From NCBI GenBank assembly GCA_963575745.1, contig CAUYUJ010015016.1, forward strand, positions 36,450-100,449: 64,000 nucleotides of DNA, written 5' to 3'. Made by a program: the position numbers and the translations under genes. The stretch's first letter is position 1. Every line of letters begins with the position of its first letter. The notes under the pieces are model-generated. The model was given only the letters and a program-made list of their open reading frames with translations. It made no database searches and was not told the DNA's origin. Positions 36,781-47,556 of the stretch are shown here, one piece after another. The stretch comes from Prorocentrum cordatum (lineage: Eukaryota; Sar; Dinophyceae; Prorocentrales; Prorocentraceae).

Positions 36781-37199
36781 TGCCAGGACACTGACAGTTC
36801 AGGCGCCGTTAGATGTTGCGCAAGCAACATGGAATGCGCTCACGTGGCACGATCCACAGGACAACGACAGAAGGACGAGGAACGAGGGCCCAGGTTTGAG
36901 GAGGACATGGGGGAGGGAACCAAGGACAGGAAAAGGATGCGTGGAGGGCCTAACCGTCAGCGCGGGAGGCAGAGGGCGACCGCGAACGTGACGGGAGGAG
37001 ACCGAATCGTGTTGTTTTTGTCGGTAATGCGCTAATGCGCTAAAGATGCAGCGCTGACTGCGCCATGTCGCCGCGGCGCTCGCAAACATGATTTGAACCT
37101 GCTTATAGTTAGTGCAAGAAGCGATCGAGGCCTAGTTCGCGCCCCAGCTTTTCTGTGTCCTTCCTGGCGGCCCCTGCATTCGAAACAACCCCCTGGTAA
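36781..37199. other. Spacer without recognised features
   Basis: Purine-rich at first, then ordinary sequence with GCGCTAATGCGCTAA near 37027. No gene was recognised. Confidence 0.4.
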
Positions 37200-37890
37200 C
37201 AGGAAAAAGGCGCCACTCCGCTGGACCCCAGGAGTGGCGGTCCGCGTAAGACGTCACTCCGCTGCACCCCCCCCAACAACCCTCGAACGTGGCGACAATT
37301 TCGCAGATCGCAGCCCCCGTGGGGATGGCGAGGTCTCCTGGTGGTCCGCGTGGGCCGTCATTCCGCTGCACCCCCAGCGACCCTCGAACAAACTTCGAAA
37401 GTGGCGGCAGTTTCACAGATCGCAGCCCCCCCAGGGATGGCGAGGTCCCCTGGTGGTCAGCGTAAAGCGTCACTCCGCTGCACCCCTTTAACATGCTTTG
37501 AACGCGGCGACAGTTTCGCAGATCGCAGCCCCCCACTGGATGGCGAGGTCTCCTGGTGGTCCGCGTGGGACGTCGTTTTGTGCACCCCCCAGCAGCCCTG
37601 TGAAGTGGCGGCAACTCCGCAGATCGCAGCCCCCCCAGCAGGGATGGCGAGATTTCCCGGTGGTCCGCGTAGGACGTCATTCCGTTGCACCCCCCGGTAA
37701 CTTTCGAAAATGGCGACGTTATCGCAGATCGCAGCTCCCCCAGGGATGGCGAGGTTTCCTGGATACCCGCGTAATACGTCATTCCGCCGATCCCCCAGCA
37801 GCCTTTGAAAGTGGCGACCGTTTTGCAGATCACGGCCCCCAGGGGGTGGCGACGCTTCCTGGTGATCCGCGTAGGACGTCATTTAATCGT
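37200..37890. repeat. ~102-bp satellite, block 2 (about 7 units)
   Basis: Same core as block 1 (GTGGCGACAGTTTCGCAGAT, CGCAGCCCCCCAGGGATGG) but with CTCCTGGTGGTCCGCGT and GACGTCATTCCGCTGCACCC in the other half of the unit. This marks a second subfamily. Confidence 0.9.
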
Positions 37891-37984
37891 TTCGCTCATT
37901 CCGCCGGCCCATATTGGACACCGCGTTTGCCTGGCCGAGAGGTCGTCGGCAGTGCGGAGCTGCAGGGAGCGGCGGCCCCAAAAC

Positions 37985-38160
37985 GTTTCCACAGGCTCTC
38001 AAGAGGACTTCAAAACGACCTCAGAGCGCTTCAGGACAGCCCAAGAGAGCCCCAAGACGGCCCAAGGAGGGCCTCACAGAGTCTCAGAGCTTCCCAGGAG
38101 AGGCGCAAGGAGGCCACAGGAGGCTCCCAAAAGGGCCCCAAAGAGGGCCTCTTGGGAACC
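37985..38160. repeat. ~10.5-bp-period minisatellite, block 5 (CCAAG orientation)
   Basis: Units such as CCCAAGACGGC and CCCAAGAGAGC run leftward relative to the next block. The orientation flips at an AACCTTTTTTTTC segment near 38157-38169. Confidence 0.8.
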
Positions 38161-38169
38161 TTTTTTTTC

Positions 38170-38520
38170 AGAGCTTCTTGGGAGGCCTTTGGGGATCGTT
38201 TAAGAGGCCGTTCGGTGGCGCCTGGGAGCTTTCTGGGGCCTCCTGGGAGCCTCTTGGCGGCATCTTGGGCCTCTTGGGGGCCCCTCGGGGCGTCCTGGGG
38301 CCCTCTTGGGGCAGAAAGCTGAAGTTTTCGGTTCGTGGTCCCTCTCTTGGGCCCCTCTTGGGGCCGTCTTGGGGCTCTCTTGGGCCGTCTTGGTGCCTCT
38401 TGGGCCGTCTCGGGGCCTTCTTGGGCAGTCTTGGGGCCTTTTTGGAGGCCTCTTGGGCCATCTTGGGGCGCTCTTGGGGGCCTCTTGGGCCGTCTTGGAG
38501 CGTCGGAAAGGCGAAGAGGC
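38170..38520. repeat. ~10.5-bp-period minisatellite, block 6 (CTTGG orientation)
   Basis: Fourteen consecutive CTTGG-type spacings read in 38348-38500 sum to about 148 bp (mean 10.6). The block ends in the punctuation CTTGGAGCGTCGG, then AAGGCGAAGAGGCGAGG and CCAAAAACCTTCAAAAACC. Confidence 0.9.
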
Positions 38521-38569
38521 GAGGAAGCCAAAAACCTTCAAAAACCTAAGAGAATCACTGATTTTTTTA

Positions 38570-38900
38570 TCTTGGGGCTCCGTTTTGGAGCGTCTTGGGG
38601 TCTCTTTCGGGCCTCTTGGCGCCTCTTGGGGCCTCTTGGGGGCCTGTTGGGGCGTCCTGGAGGCCTCTTGGAGCGGAAGGCTCGGATTTTCGGTTCGTGG
38701 TCTCCATTTTGGGCTCCTCTTGGGGCCCCTTGTGCCGTCTTGGGCGCCTTTTGGGCTGTCTTGAAGCTCTCTTGGGCGGTCTTGGGGCTCTCTTGGGGGG
38801 CTCTTGGGCCGTCTTGGGGTGGTCTTGGGGGCTTTTTGGGGGCCTCTTGGGCCGTCTAGGAGCGTCGGAAACGCGAAACGGCGAGGAAGCCAAAAACCTT
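38570..38900. repeat. ~10.5-bp-period minisatellite, block 7
   Basis: Same unit and same terminal punctuation as block 6 (GAGCGTCGGAAACGCGAA, GAGGAAGCCAAAAACCTTC), giving a composite unit of roughly 350 bp. Confidence 0.9.
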
Positions 38901-38920
38901 CACAAACCGAATGGAACTAG

Positions 38921-38983
38921 AATTATTGTTAACCAGTTACCGGAGATCTTAGCACGCCTCTGGCCCGTTGGGCCGGCGAATTC
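38921..38983. repeat. 63-bp direct repeat, left copy
   Basis: Starts AATTATTGTTAACCAGTT and ends GGCCCGTTGGGCCGGCGAATTC. It matches 41929-41991 at 61 of 63 positions, and the two copies flank about 2.9 kb of array DNA. CTGGCCCGTTGGGCCGG inside it is a small inverted repeat. Confidence 0.9.
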
Positions 38984-39099
38984 TAGTTCGCGCGCGCGGG
39001 GCGGCCCCTGGGGCCCCCCCGGCGAAAAGTACCCCGACCGAAGCCCAGGAACTATTACTCAGAGGTGGTTTCCCTCCTGGGCGCGGCCTTCCACGCCCC

Positions 39100-39270
39100 C
39101 CGGAGCGCGCCAAGAGGGCCAAAAGAGTCCCCCAAGACGGTCCAAGAGGGCTCCGAATCACCGAACGATCGGCCCAAGACGCCCAACACGGCGTCAAGAC
39201 GGCCCAAGAGGCCTCCAAGACGTCCCGCGAGAGCCCCGACCCTTCCCAAGAGAGCCCCAAGAGGCAAAAA
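39100..39270. repeat. ~10.5-bp-period minisatellite, block 8 (CCAAG orientation)
   Basis: Units such as CCCAAGACGGT, CCCAAGACGCC and GCCCAAGAGGC, ending at CCAAGAGGCAAAAATCAATG. This is again the punctuation segment of the family. Confidence 0.8.
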
Positions 39271-39399
39271 TCAATGATTCCCTACCTAGGCTCTGCCTAG
39301 AAGGGCTCTTACTCTCTTAGCTTAAAGGGGCGGGCAATGGAAACCGCCCCGGGCGGTTCCCCCAGTCCCCGCCCCGCGGTTCCCCCAGTCCCCTGGGAG

Positions 39400-39978
39400 C
39401 TTTAGCCTTAGCTTTAGCTTCGCTTAGCTTTAGCTTCTTAGCTTTAGCTTTAGCTTAGCTTAGCTTAGCTTTAGCTTTAGCTTAGCTTTAGCTTAGCTTT
39501 AGCTTAGCTTAGTTTTAGCTTAGCTTTAGCTTAGCTTAGCTTAGCTTAGCTTTTTAGCTTAGCTTTAGCTTAGCTTTAGCTTAGCTTTAGCTTAGCTTCA
39601 GTTTAGCTTAGCTTAGCTTAGCTTTAGCTTAGCTTTAGCTTAGCTTTAGCTTAGCTTTAGCTTAGCTTTAGCTTAGCTTTAGCTTAGCTTTAGCTTAGCT
39701 TTAGCTTTAGCTTAGCTTTGGCTTAGCTTTAGCTTAGCTTAGCTTTAGCTTAGCTTTTAGCTTTAGCTTTTTAGCTTAGCTTTTTAGCTTAGCTAGCTTT
39801 TTAGCTTTAGCTTAGCTTTAGCTTTTTTAGCTTAGCTTAGCTAGCTTAGCTTTAGCTTAGCTGGCTAGCTTAGCTTAGCTTAGTTTAGCTTTAGCTTAGC
39901 TTTAGCTTCAGCTTAGCTTTAGCTTAGATTTAGCTTAGCTTTAGCTTAGCTTTAGCTTAGCTAGTTTAGCTTTACTGT
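39400..39978. repeat. TTTAGC/TTAGC array
   Basis: About 580 bp of TTTAGC and TTAGC hexamers and pentamers, most often paired as the 11-mer TTTAGCTTAGC, with occasional TTTTTAGC. It resembles the plant/alga telomere unit TTTAGGG only in its first four bases and has no G-runs, so it is not telomeric sequence. Confidence 0.95.
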
Positions 39979-40029
39979 TACTACTAATGCTGCTTTCCTA
40001 GGGGCTCCAACTCCTAGGTAGGGTCGCAC

Positions 40030-41095
40030 TGGGATAATGTTCCTTAGGTTTTTGAAGGTTTTTGTTTTCCTCGCCTTTTCGGCCTTCCGACGCTCCAAGA
40101 CGGCCCAAGAGGCCCCCAAGACCACCCCAAGACGGCCCCAGAGGCCCCCAAGAGAGCCCCACGACCGCCCAAGAGGGCCCCAAGACAGCCTATAAGGCGC
40201 CCAAGCGGGCCCCAAGAGGGGCCCAAGATGGTGACCACGAACCGAAAATCCGAGCCTTCCGCTCCAAGAGGCCTCCAGGACGCCCCAAGAGGCCCCCAAG
40301 AGGCCCCCAAGAGGCGCCAAGAGGCCCGAAAGAAACCCCCAAAGGCTCCAAAATGGAGCCCCAAGAGGCAAAACTCAGTGATTTCCATTCGGTTTCTCAA
40401 GGTTTTTGGCTTCCTCGCCTTTTCGCGTTTCCAACACTCCAAGACGGCCCAAGAGGCCCCCAAGAAGCCCCCAAGACCACCCCAAGACGGCCCAAGAGGC
40501 CCCCAAGAGCCCCAAGACCGCCCAAGAGAGCTTCAAGACAGCCCAAAGGCGCCCAAGACGGCCCAAGAGGGCCCCAAGAGGACCCCAAGAGGGGCCCAAG
40601 ATGGAGACCACGAACCGAAAATCCGAGCCTTCCGCTCCAAGAGGCCTCCAGGACGCCCCAAGAGGCCCCCAAGAGGCCCCAAGAGGCGCCAAGAGGCCCG
40701 AAAGAGACTCCAAAACGCGCCAAAACGGAGCCCCAAAATATAAAAATTAGTGATTCTCTTAGGTTTTTGAAGGTTTTTGGCTTCCTCGCCTTTTCGCGTT
40801 TCAGACACTCCAAGACGGCCCAAGAGGCCCCCAAGACCACCCCAAGACGGCCCAAGAGGCCCCCAAGAGAGCCCCACGACCGCCCAAGAGGGCCCCAAGA
40901 CAACCTAAAAGGCGCCCAAGAGGGCCCCAAGAGGGGCCCAAGATGGAGACCACGAACCGAAAATCCGAGCCTTCCGCTCCAAGAGGCCTCCAGGACGCCC
41001 CAAGAGGCCCCCAAGAGGCCCCAAGAGGCGCCAAGAGGCCCGAAAGAGACCCCAAAACGCTCCAAAACGGAGCCCCAAGAGGCAAAACTCAGTGA
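40030..41095. repeat. ~10.5-bp-period minisatellite, blocks 9-11 in a ~350-bp composite tandem
   Basis: Three composite units each start with GGTTTTTG, CTTCCTCGCCTTTTCG and CACTCCAAGACGGC. They continue with 26-30 CCAAG-type units, then GACCACGAACCGAAAATCCG, and end with AGTGATT. In 40805-40945 the spacings read 10, 11, 11 repeated four times, a 32-bp higher order. Composite starts lie near 40046, 40394 and 40762. Confidence 0.9.
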
Positions 41096-41102
41096 TTTCC
41101 AT

Positions 41103-41294
41103 TACGGTAGGTTCGCGTCGTGTCGACCGGCGGCGACCCCGCCGCCGAGGTTCAACGTTGAACGCCGACGGCGGCCCAGAATCGGTCGATGTTGAACGAT
41201 CGGACGTTTTGGAAACGGCCGATCGTTCAAGTTTGAACGATCCCCGCGGTATCAGGAACCAACGCCGGGGTCGACACGACACGAACCTACCGTA
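41103..41294. mobile_element. Intact small TIR transposon (MITE), 192 bp, TA target
   Basis: The left end (TACGGTAGGTTCG, then CGTCGTGTCGACC) and the right end (GGTCGACACGACACG, then AACCTACCGTA) are inverted repeats of 26 bp with one mismatch. Internal palindromes include GTTCAACGTTGAAC and the pair CGATCGG/CCGATCG. Sibling composite units read CTTAGGTTTTTGAAGG at the matching place (40034 and 40757), so the empty site held one TA and the insertion duplicated it. A TA target suggests mobilisation by a Tc1/mariner-like transposase, none of which is encoded here. Confidence 0.85.
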
Positions 41295-41299
41295 GGTCT

Positions 41300-41575
41300 C
41301 TGAAGGCTTTTGGCTTCCTTTTCGCGTTTCCGACACTCCAAGGCGGCCCAAGAGGCCCCCAAGAAGCCCCTAAGACCACCCCATGACGGCCCAATAGGCC
41401 CCCAAGAGAGCCCCAAGAGAGCTTCAAGACAGCACAAAAGGCGCCCAAGACGGCCCAAGAGGGCCCCAAGAGGAGCCCAAGATGGAGACCACGAACCGAA
41501 AATCCGAGCCTTCAGCTCCAAGAGGCATCCAGGACGCCCCAAGAGGCCCCCAAGAGGCCCCAAGAGCCGCCACTC
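41300..41575. repeat. ~10.5-bp-period minisatellite, block 12
   Basis: Continuation of the composite unit into which the TIR element inserted. CTTTTGGCTTCCTTTTCGCG is followed by CCAAG-type units and GACCACGAACCGAAAATCCG. Confidence 0.9.
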
Positions 41576-41928
41576 TCTCTCTCTCTCTTTCTTTCTCTCT
41601 CACGTCGAGGGGCATACCTGTCGCAACAGTTACACTGTGTTCATGGCCCCCGCATGAGCGTCCACGAGCAACGAGCCCCCACAAAGGCGCCAGGGACACC
41701 CCAGAGCGGCACAACCCAGAAGCCCCGTGGAAACAACGATTCCCCCGACACCTCCACAGAAGGTCGACGCGAAGCTGTTTCGCGGGGGCAGCTTCAACAC
41801 CACCATCCCGAACGCAACGCCTCAGAAAAAAACATGCGCCGACCCCTGCAGCTCCGCACTGCCGACGACCTCTCGCCCAATCGACCGTGGTGCCTCATCA
41901 TGGGCCGGCGGAATGAGCGAAGCGATTA
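41576..41928. other. CT microsatellite and unassigned sequence
   Basis: A (CT)n run with CTTT interruptions lies at 41572-41602. The rest has open plus-strand frames (e.g. 41727-41960), but no domain was recognised. Confidence 0.5.
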
Positions 41929-41991
41929 AATTATTGTTAACCAGTTGCCGGAGATGTTAGCACGCCTCTGGCCCGTTGGGCCGGCGAATTC
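41929..41991. repeat. 63-bp direct repeat, right copy
   Basis: Differs from 38921-38983 at two positions only. Its right end (GGCGAATTC) joins directly onto a satellite unit (CGCTGCGCCCCCCAGTAG), as if it marks a breakpoint. Confidence 0.9.
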
Positions 41992-43100
41992 CGCTGCGCC
42001 CCCCAGTAGCCTTTGACAGTGGCGACAGTTTCGCAGGTCGCAGTCCCCAAGTGATGGCGAGGTCTCCAGGTGGTACGCCTAAGACGTCGCCCCGCTGCAC
42101 CCCCAAAAGCATTTGAAAGTGGCGAGAGTTCCGCATATCGCAGCCCCCCAGGGATGGCGAGGTCTCCTGGTGGTCCGCGTACGACGTCACTCCGCTGGAC
42201 CCCCAACAACCCTCGAAAGTGGCAACAGTTTCGCAGATCGCAGGCCGCCAGGGATGGCGAGGCTTCATGGTGATCCGCGTCGGAGTTCACTCCGCTGGAC
42301 CCCCAAGCAGTCCCTTTAAGTGGCGACAGTTTTGCAGATCGCACCCCCCCCAGGGATCGCGAAGCTTCCTGGTGATCCGCGTAAGACGGCCCCCCGCTGC
42401 ACCACCCAGCAACCCTCGAAAGTGGCGACCGTCTCGCAGATCGCAGCCCCCCGGGATGGCGAGGTCTCCTGGTGGTCAGCGTAGGACGTTTTTCCGTTGC
42501 ACCCCCCAGCAGCCTTCGAAATTGGCGACAGTTTCGCATATCGTAGTCCCCCTGGCATGGCGAGGTCTCCTGGTGATTCGCGTAAGGCGCCACTCCGCTT
42601 GACCCCCCAGTGTTCTCGAAAGTGGCGACAGTTTCGCAGTTCGCACCCCCCAGGGATCGCGAAGCTTCCTGGTGATCTGCGTATGACGGCCCCCCGCTGC
42701 ACCACCCAGCAACCCTCGAAAGTGGCGACAATTTCGCAGATCGCAGCGCCCCGGGATGGCGAGGTCTCCTGGCAATCCGCGTAGGACGTCATTCCGCTGC
42801 ACCCCCCAGAAGCTTTCGAAATTGGCGACAGTTTCGCAGATCGCAGCCCCCCAGGATGGCGAGGTCTCCTGGTGATCCGCGTAAGACTCCACTGCACTCC
42901 CGAGCAGCCCTCGAATGTGGCAGCAGTTTTGCAGATCGCAAGCCCCCCAGGGATGGCGAGGCTTCATGACGATCCGCGTGAGACCTCACTCCGCTGCACC
43001 CCCAAAAGCATTCGAAAGTGGCGACATTTTCGCAGATCGCAGCCCCCCCAGGGATGGCGAGGTCTCCTGGTGGTCCGTGTAAGACGTAAGACGTCACTCC
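41992..43100. repeat. ~102-bp satellite, block 3 (about 11 units)
   Basis: Subfamily with CTCCTGGTGGTCCGCGT or CTTCCTGGTGATCCGCGT between cores, like block 2. Units vary in length by a few bases, so frames break often. Confidence 0.9.
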
Positions 43101-44605
43101 ATTGCACTCCCGACAGTTTCGCAGTCGCCGCCCCCCAGGGATGGCGAAGTTTCATTGGGGTGTGGGTAAAACGTCCCTCCGCTGGACCCCCCAGCAGCCC
43201 TCATATGTGGCGACTGTTTCGGAGTTCGCAGCCCCTCGGAGTTCGCAGCCCCCGAGGGATGGCGCAGTTTCATGTGATTCTGGGTGAGACGTCCCTCCGC
43301 TGGACTCCCCAGCAGCCATCGAAAATGACGACACTTTCGCAGATCGCAATCCCCCCAGGGATGGCGAGGTTTCGTTTGAGTGTGGTTAAGACGTTGCTCC
43401 GCTGGGCTCCCCAGCAGCCCTCGAACGTAGCGACAGTTTCGCAGTTCGCTGTCCCCACATGAATGGCGAGGTCTCATTTGAGTCTGGGTGAGACGTCACT
43501 CCGCTGCACCCCCCAGCAGCCCTCCAACATTGGTGACACTTTCGCAGATCGCAGCCCCCCAGGGATGGCGAGGTCTTATTTGGGTCTGGGTGAGACGTCA
43601 CCCCGCTGGACCCCCAGCAGCCCTCGAAAATGACGACACTTTCGCAGATCGCAATCCCCCCAGGGATGGCGAGGTTTCATTTGAGTCTGGATAAGACGTC
43701 TGTTCGCTGGACCCCCCAGCAGCCTTCAAAAGTGGCGACTGTTTCGCAGCTCGTTGTCCCCACAGGGGTGGCGAGGTCTCATTTGAGTCTGGGTGGGATG
43801 TCACTCCGCAGCACCCCCCCCAGCAACCCTCCAAAATTGGTGACAGTTTCGCAGATCGCAGCCCCCCAGGGATGGCGAGGTCTTATTCGAGTCTGGGTGA
43901 AATGTCGCTCCGCTGGGCTCCCCAGCAGCCCTCGAACGTAGCGACAGTTTCGCAGTTCGCTGTCCCCACATGAATGGCGAGGTCTCATTTGAGTCTGGGT
44001 GAGACGTCACTCCGCTGCACCCCCCAGCAGCCCTCCAATATTGGTGACACTTTCGCAGATCGCAGCACCCCAGGAATGGCGAGGTCTTATTTGGGTCTGG
44101 GTGAGACGTCACCCCGCTGGACCCCCAGCAGCCCTCGAAAATGACGACACTTTCGCAGATCGCAATCCCCCCAGGGATGGCGAGGTTTCATTTGAGTCTG
44201 GATAAGTCGTCTGTTCGCTGGACCCCCCAGCAGCCTTCAAAAGTGGCGACAGTTTCGCAGCTCGTTGTCCCCACGGGGGTGGCGAGGTCTCATTTGAGTC
44301 TGGGTGAGACGTCACTCCGCAGCACCCCCCCCAGCAGCCCTCCAACATTGGTGACACTTTCGCAGATCGCAGCCCCCCAGGGATGGCGAGGTCTTATTCG
44401 AGTCTGGGTGAAATGTCGCTCCGCTGGACCCCCCAGCAGCCTTCAAAAGTGGCGACCGTTTCGCAGATCGCAACCCCCCCCAGGGATGGCGAGGTTTCAT
44501 TTGGGTCTGGGTAAGACGTCATTCCGCTGGACCCCCCAGCAGTTCTCGAAAGTGGCGACAGTTTCGCAAATCGCAGCCCACCAAGGTATGGCGAGGTCAC
44601 GCAGG
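43101..44605. repeat. ~102-bp satellite, block 4 with ~511-bp higher-order repeat
   Basis: Subfamily with CATTTGAGTCTGGGTGAGAC between cores, like block 1. A five-unit set starting near 43401 (GCTGGGCTCCCCAGCAGCCC) recurs from 43912 with very few differences. The period is about 511 bp, five monomers, a higher-order repeat. The last unit decays at about 44605. Confidence 0.9.
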
Positions 44606-44649
44606 ATGTTGCGAGGTAAGAGGCATGCAGGGAGGATGAGAGGAGGAGG

Positions 44650-44760
44650 GAACTATTGGTCTCTTCACCGGCCAAGTGTGACCCTTCACCGGCCAGATGG
44701 GACCCTTCACCGGCTGATCCGTTCACCGGCTGATGGGGTGTTTCACCGGCTACGTCTTTC
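44650..44760. repeat. CTTCACCGGC repeat, forward arm
   Basis: Five TTCACCGGC words at 15-23 bp spacing, with GGGACCCTTCACCGGC repeated. The reverse complement of this cluster lies at 46275-46372. TTGGTCTCTTCACCGGCC (from about 44658) also has an exact inverted partner at about 44872 (GGCCGGTGAAGAGACCAA). Confidence 0.8.
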
Positions 44761-45255
44761 AATTGAAAAATGATTGTAGTGTTCGCGTGTACGCCACCAA
44801 GAACGAGTGTGGAATGCTAAGGGTTGCCACAACCGCTTCTGCAATTAATTGTTTTTTGTTGTTTTCTGCAGGCCGGTGAAGAGACCAATTCTGGTCGTGT
44901 ACCAACGTGGCATGCATGGTGGGAGGAGGAAGAGGAGGAAGAGGATGCGTAGGAGCAGGAAAGAGTATACGGAAGGATAGGGAGGGGAGGTCGGTGGAAT
45001 TCTCCCCAAGGTAAGGTATCATGCCAAAGGGTACCTCATGTAAGCATGCGATACATGTACATAACCATATTTCAACAGGCACACTGGATGGGTAAACTTT
45101 GGCACATGGTTGTTTTGCCTTCTGTGTGATGGCATAGGATGATGTTCCATGCCGCGCAGCTGCCTGCGGCAATTCCCGCCGTCGCGCCATTTCAACACCT
45201 GATCATTAGCATAACAAGATGATCAGGAGCAGGAGAAGCTTCGAGGCGGGCAAAC
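44761..45255. other. Spacer of balanced composition
   Basis: No gene was recognised. GAGGAGGAAGAGGAGGAAG (44921 onward) is a short purine tract. Confidence 0.4.
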
Positions 45256-45261
45256 TGTGAT

Positions 45262-46030
<769 letters not shown>

Positions 46031-46107
46031 GAGCCCCCTTGGGGCTTCCACGTTTTCCCAGAGGTTGGGGCGTTTCTCGGATTTCCATGGGGCTCCAACG
46101 TCTTCCC

Positions 46108-46215
46108 ATGGATCGCTAGGATTCGCTAGTAATCCAAGGGTTTCGGTAGGATTCGCTAGTAATCCGAAGGTTTCGGAAGGATTCGCTAGTAATCCACAGG
46201 TTCCGGTAGGACTCC
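46108..46215. repeat. 29-30-bp tandem repeat, GGATTCGCTAGTAATCC
   Basis: Three full units of GGATTCGCTAGTAATCC followed by a GGTTTCGGTA-type spacer. Each unit contains the 5-bp inverted pair GGATT/AATCC around CGCTAGT. Confidence 0.85.
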
Positions 46216-46274
46216 TTGCCGGCGTGCACAGAGTTCTGCGTCCAACAAGCATGTGCGTACCGGCGAGGCGAGGT

Positions 46275-46372
46275 CAGACGGTGAAGCCGGGCAGCCGACC
46301 AGCCGGTCAGTCGGTCAGCCGGTGAAGGGTCCCATCTGGCCGGTGAAGGGTCCCATCCGGCCGGTGAAGACA
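46275..46372. repeat. GCCGGTGAAG repeat, inverted arm
   Basis: GCCGGTGAAGGGTCCCATC repeated twice, preceded by GCCGACCAGCCGGTCAG. It is the reverse complement of 44670-44740. Confidence 0.8.
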
Positions 46373-46382
46373 TTTTTCTCGG

Positions 46383-46475
46383 GGGAGGGAGGCGGGGAGG
46401 AAGGAAGGTGTGCGACCGCAGTGCTCTATTCAAAACTCGTACCCAACGCAGGAGGGTTGGGACAAATCATGTCGA
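46383..46475. repeat. Dispersed repeat R3, copy 2
   Basis: A GGAAGGAAGG lead, then GCAGTGCTCTATTCAAAAC and ACCCAACGCAGGAGGG, as at 35453-35610. Confidence 0.7.
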
Positions 46476-46957
46476 ATAATCTTATCGAGACTGGGCTTTG
46501 CGCGATGGGAGGCGATTTATGAGCCCGAAAGGGGTCCTATGGAGCCCGTAAAAGGGGCACGACATGTGCACGTTTGTCTGCCCCCTCATTGATCCCCCCT
46601 CACTAGACGCCCAAAGTCACAGATCTGGACTCGCGGCACCACCGTGGCGTGGTCTGGGCCCCGTTCGTGCTCTGGTGCGACCCGCTCCGTCATTCTTCCG
46701 CCCCGCCGTGGCTCCCCCGCGACACCCGCTGGCCAAAACTGCCGAGCCGCTCCCCTCCAGGGCAGCTGTACAGTCGGACTGGTGTATAAGATCGAGGTCG
46801 GTTCGGGGAGAATGCCCTCGTGTTCTTCGTGTTTGTTGGATGTTCTTGTGCATCCTGGGAGGGGTACCCTTGGAGGTTCTGTTTGTTTCGGCCGACGGCT
46901 GAGGGTGTCATGTTCTTGAGGGATGCTGGCTCTTCTTGCCTAGGTCCGACTTTAGGG
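46476..46957. other. Spacer, no gene recognised
   Basis: Mixed GC-rich sequence with open frames on both strands and no recognised motif. Confidence 0.4.
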
Positions 46958-47127
46958 GGCATAGGCTCAGGGGGGGACGCATCGACCCCCAGTCGCCCAC
47001 TGATCGCCAACAAGTTTTCGATATCCCCAACCTAACCTGCCAAAGAGCGTGCGGATTCGCAATCGTGGACTCATCGCCGATCTATCGACGATGTATCGCC
47101 GATTCCAGGTCGATGTCCCCCCCCCTG
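46958..47127. repeat. Dispersed repeat R4, copy 1
   Basis: Matches 61433-61595. Shared words include AGGGGGGGA, TCGTGG-C, TCGCCGAT, CGATxTATCGCCGATTC and AGGTCGATG. In copy 2 this segment lies just upstream of the spliced-leader relic of the PDI-like gene. Confidence 0.7.
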
Positions 47128-47390
47128 AGCCAGTCCCCCTCTATCATTCCATCTCACCTTCGAGGGCTCTGGGCGCCTGGGCTAGTGCCACATCCCCTCG
47201 CGATCTGGCCCAGCAGCGGGCGTCTCAGAAGAGGAGGAGGAGGAGGAGGGCATACTGCTATCCTGTTCTTGTTCTTCGCCCTCTTGGGCCCCCTGGGTCC
47301 TGGGAGGCCCTCGCCGCCACGGGTGGACTCGCTCCGCAATCCAGCTGAGATGGCACCCCGGGAGAGGGCCAGGGAGTCCCGGTATCGGTG
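47128..47390. other. Spacer with short GGA run
   Basis: GAGGAGGAGGAGGAGG near 47230. No gene was recognised. Confidence 0.4.
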
Positions 47391-47394
47391 CTAT

Positions 47395-47556
47395 TGGTTT
47401 TCGTCGTGTCGACGCGGCGGCGACCACCGCGGACGTTCCAGTTTTAGCGCCGTCAGCGGCCCAGAATCGGCCAACGTTGAACGATTTGGTGACCAGAAGC
47501 CGCCGATCAATCCACCCGGCGTCAAAAACCCCATGTCGTCGCGACACGATTTTGCC
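47395..47556. mobile_element. Small TIR element (MITE-like), diverged copy 4
   Basis: GTCGTGTCGACGCGGCGGCG at the left, CGGCCCAGAATCGGCC and AACGTTGAACGATTTGG inside, CGACACGATTTTGCC at the right. Both ends and the internal order match the element at 41103, though the inverted repeats are degraded. Confidence 0.65.

Noticed and set aside
39400-39978. Telomere or interstitial telomere repeat.
   Set aside because: Units are TTTAGC/TTAGC, not TTTAGGG, and there are no G-runs.
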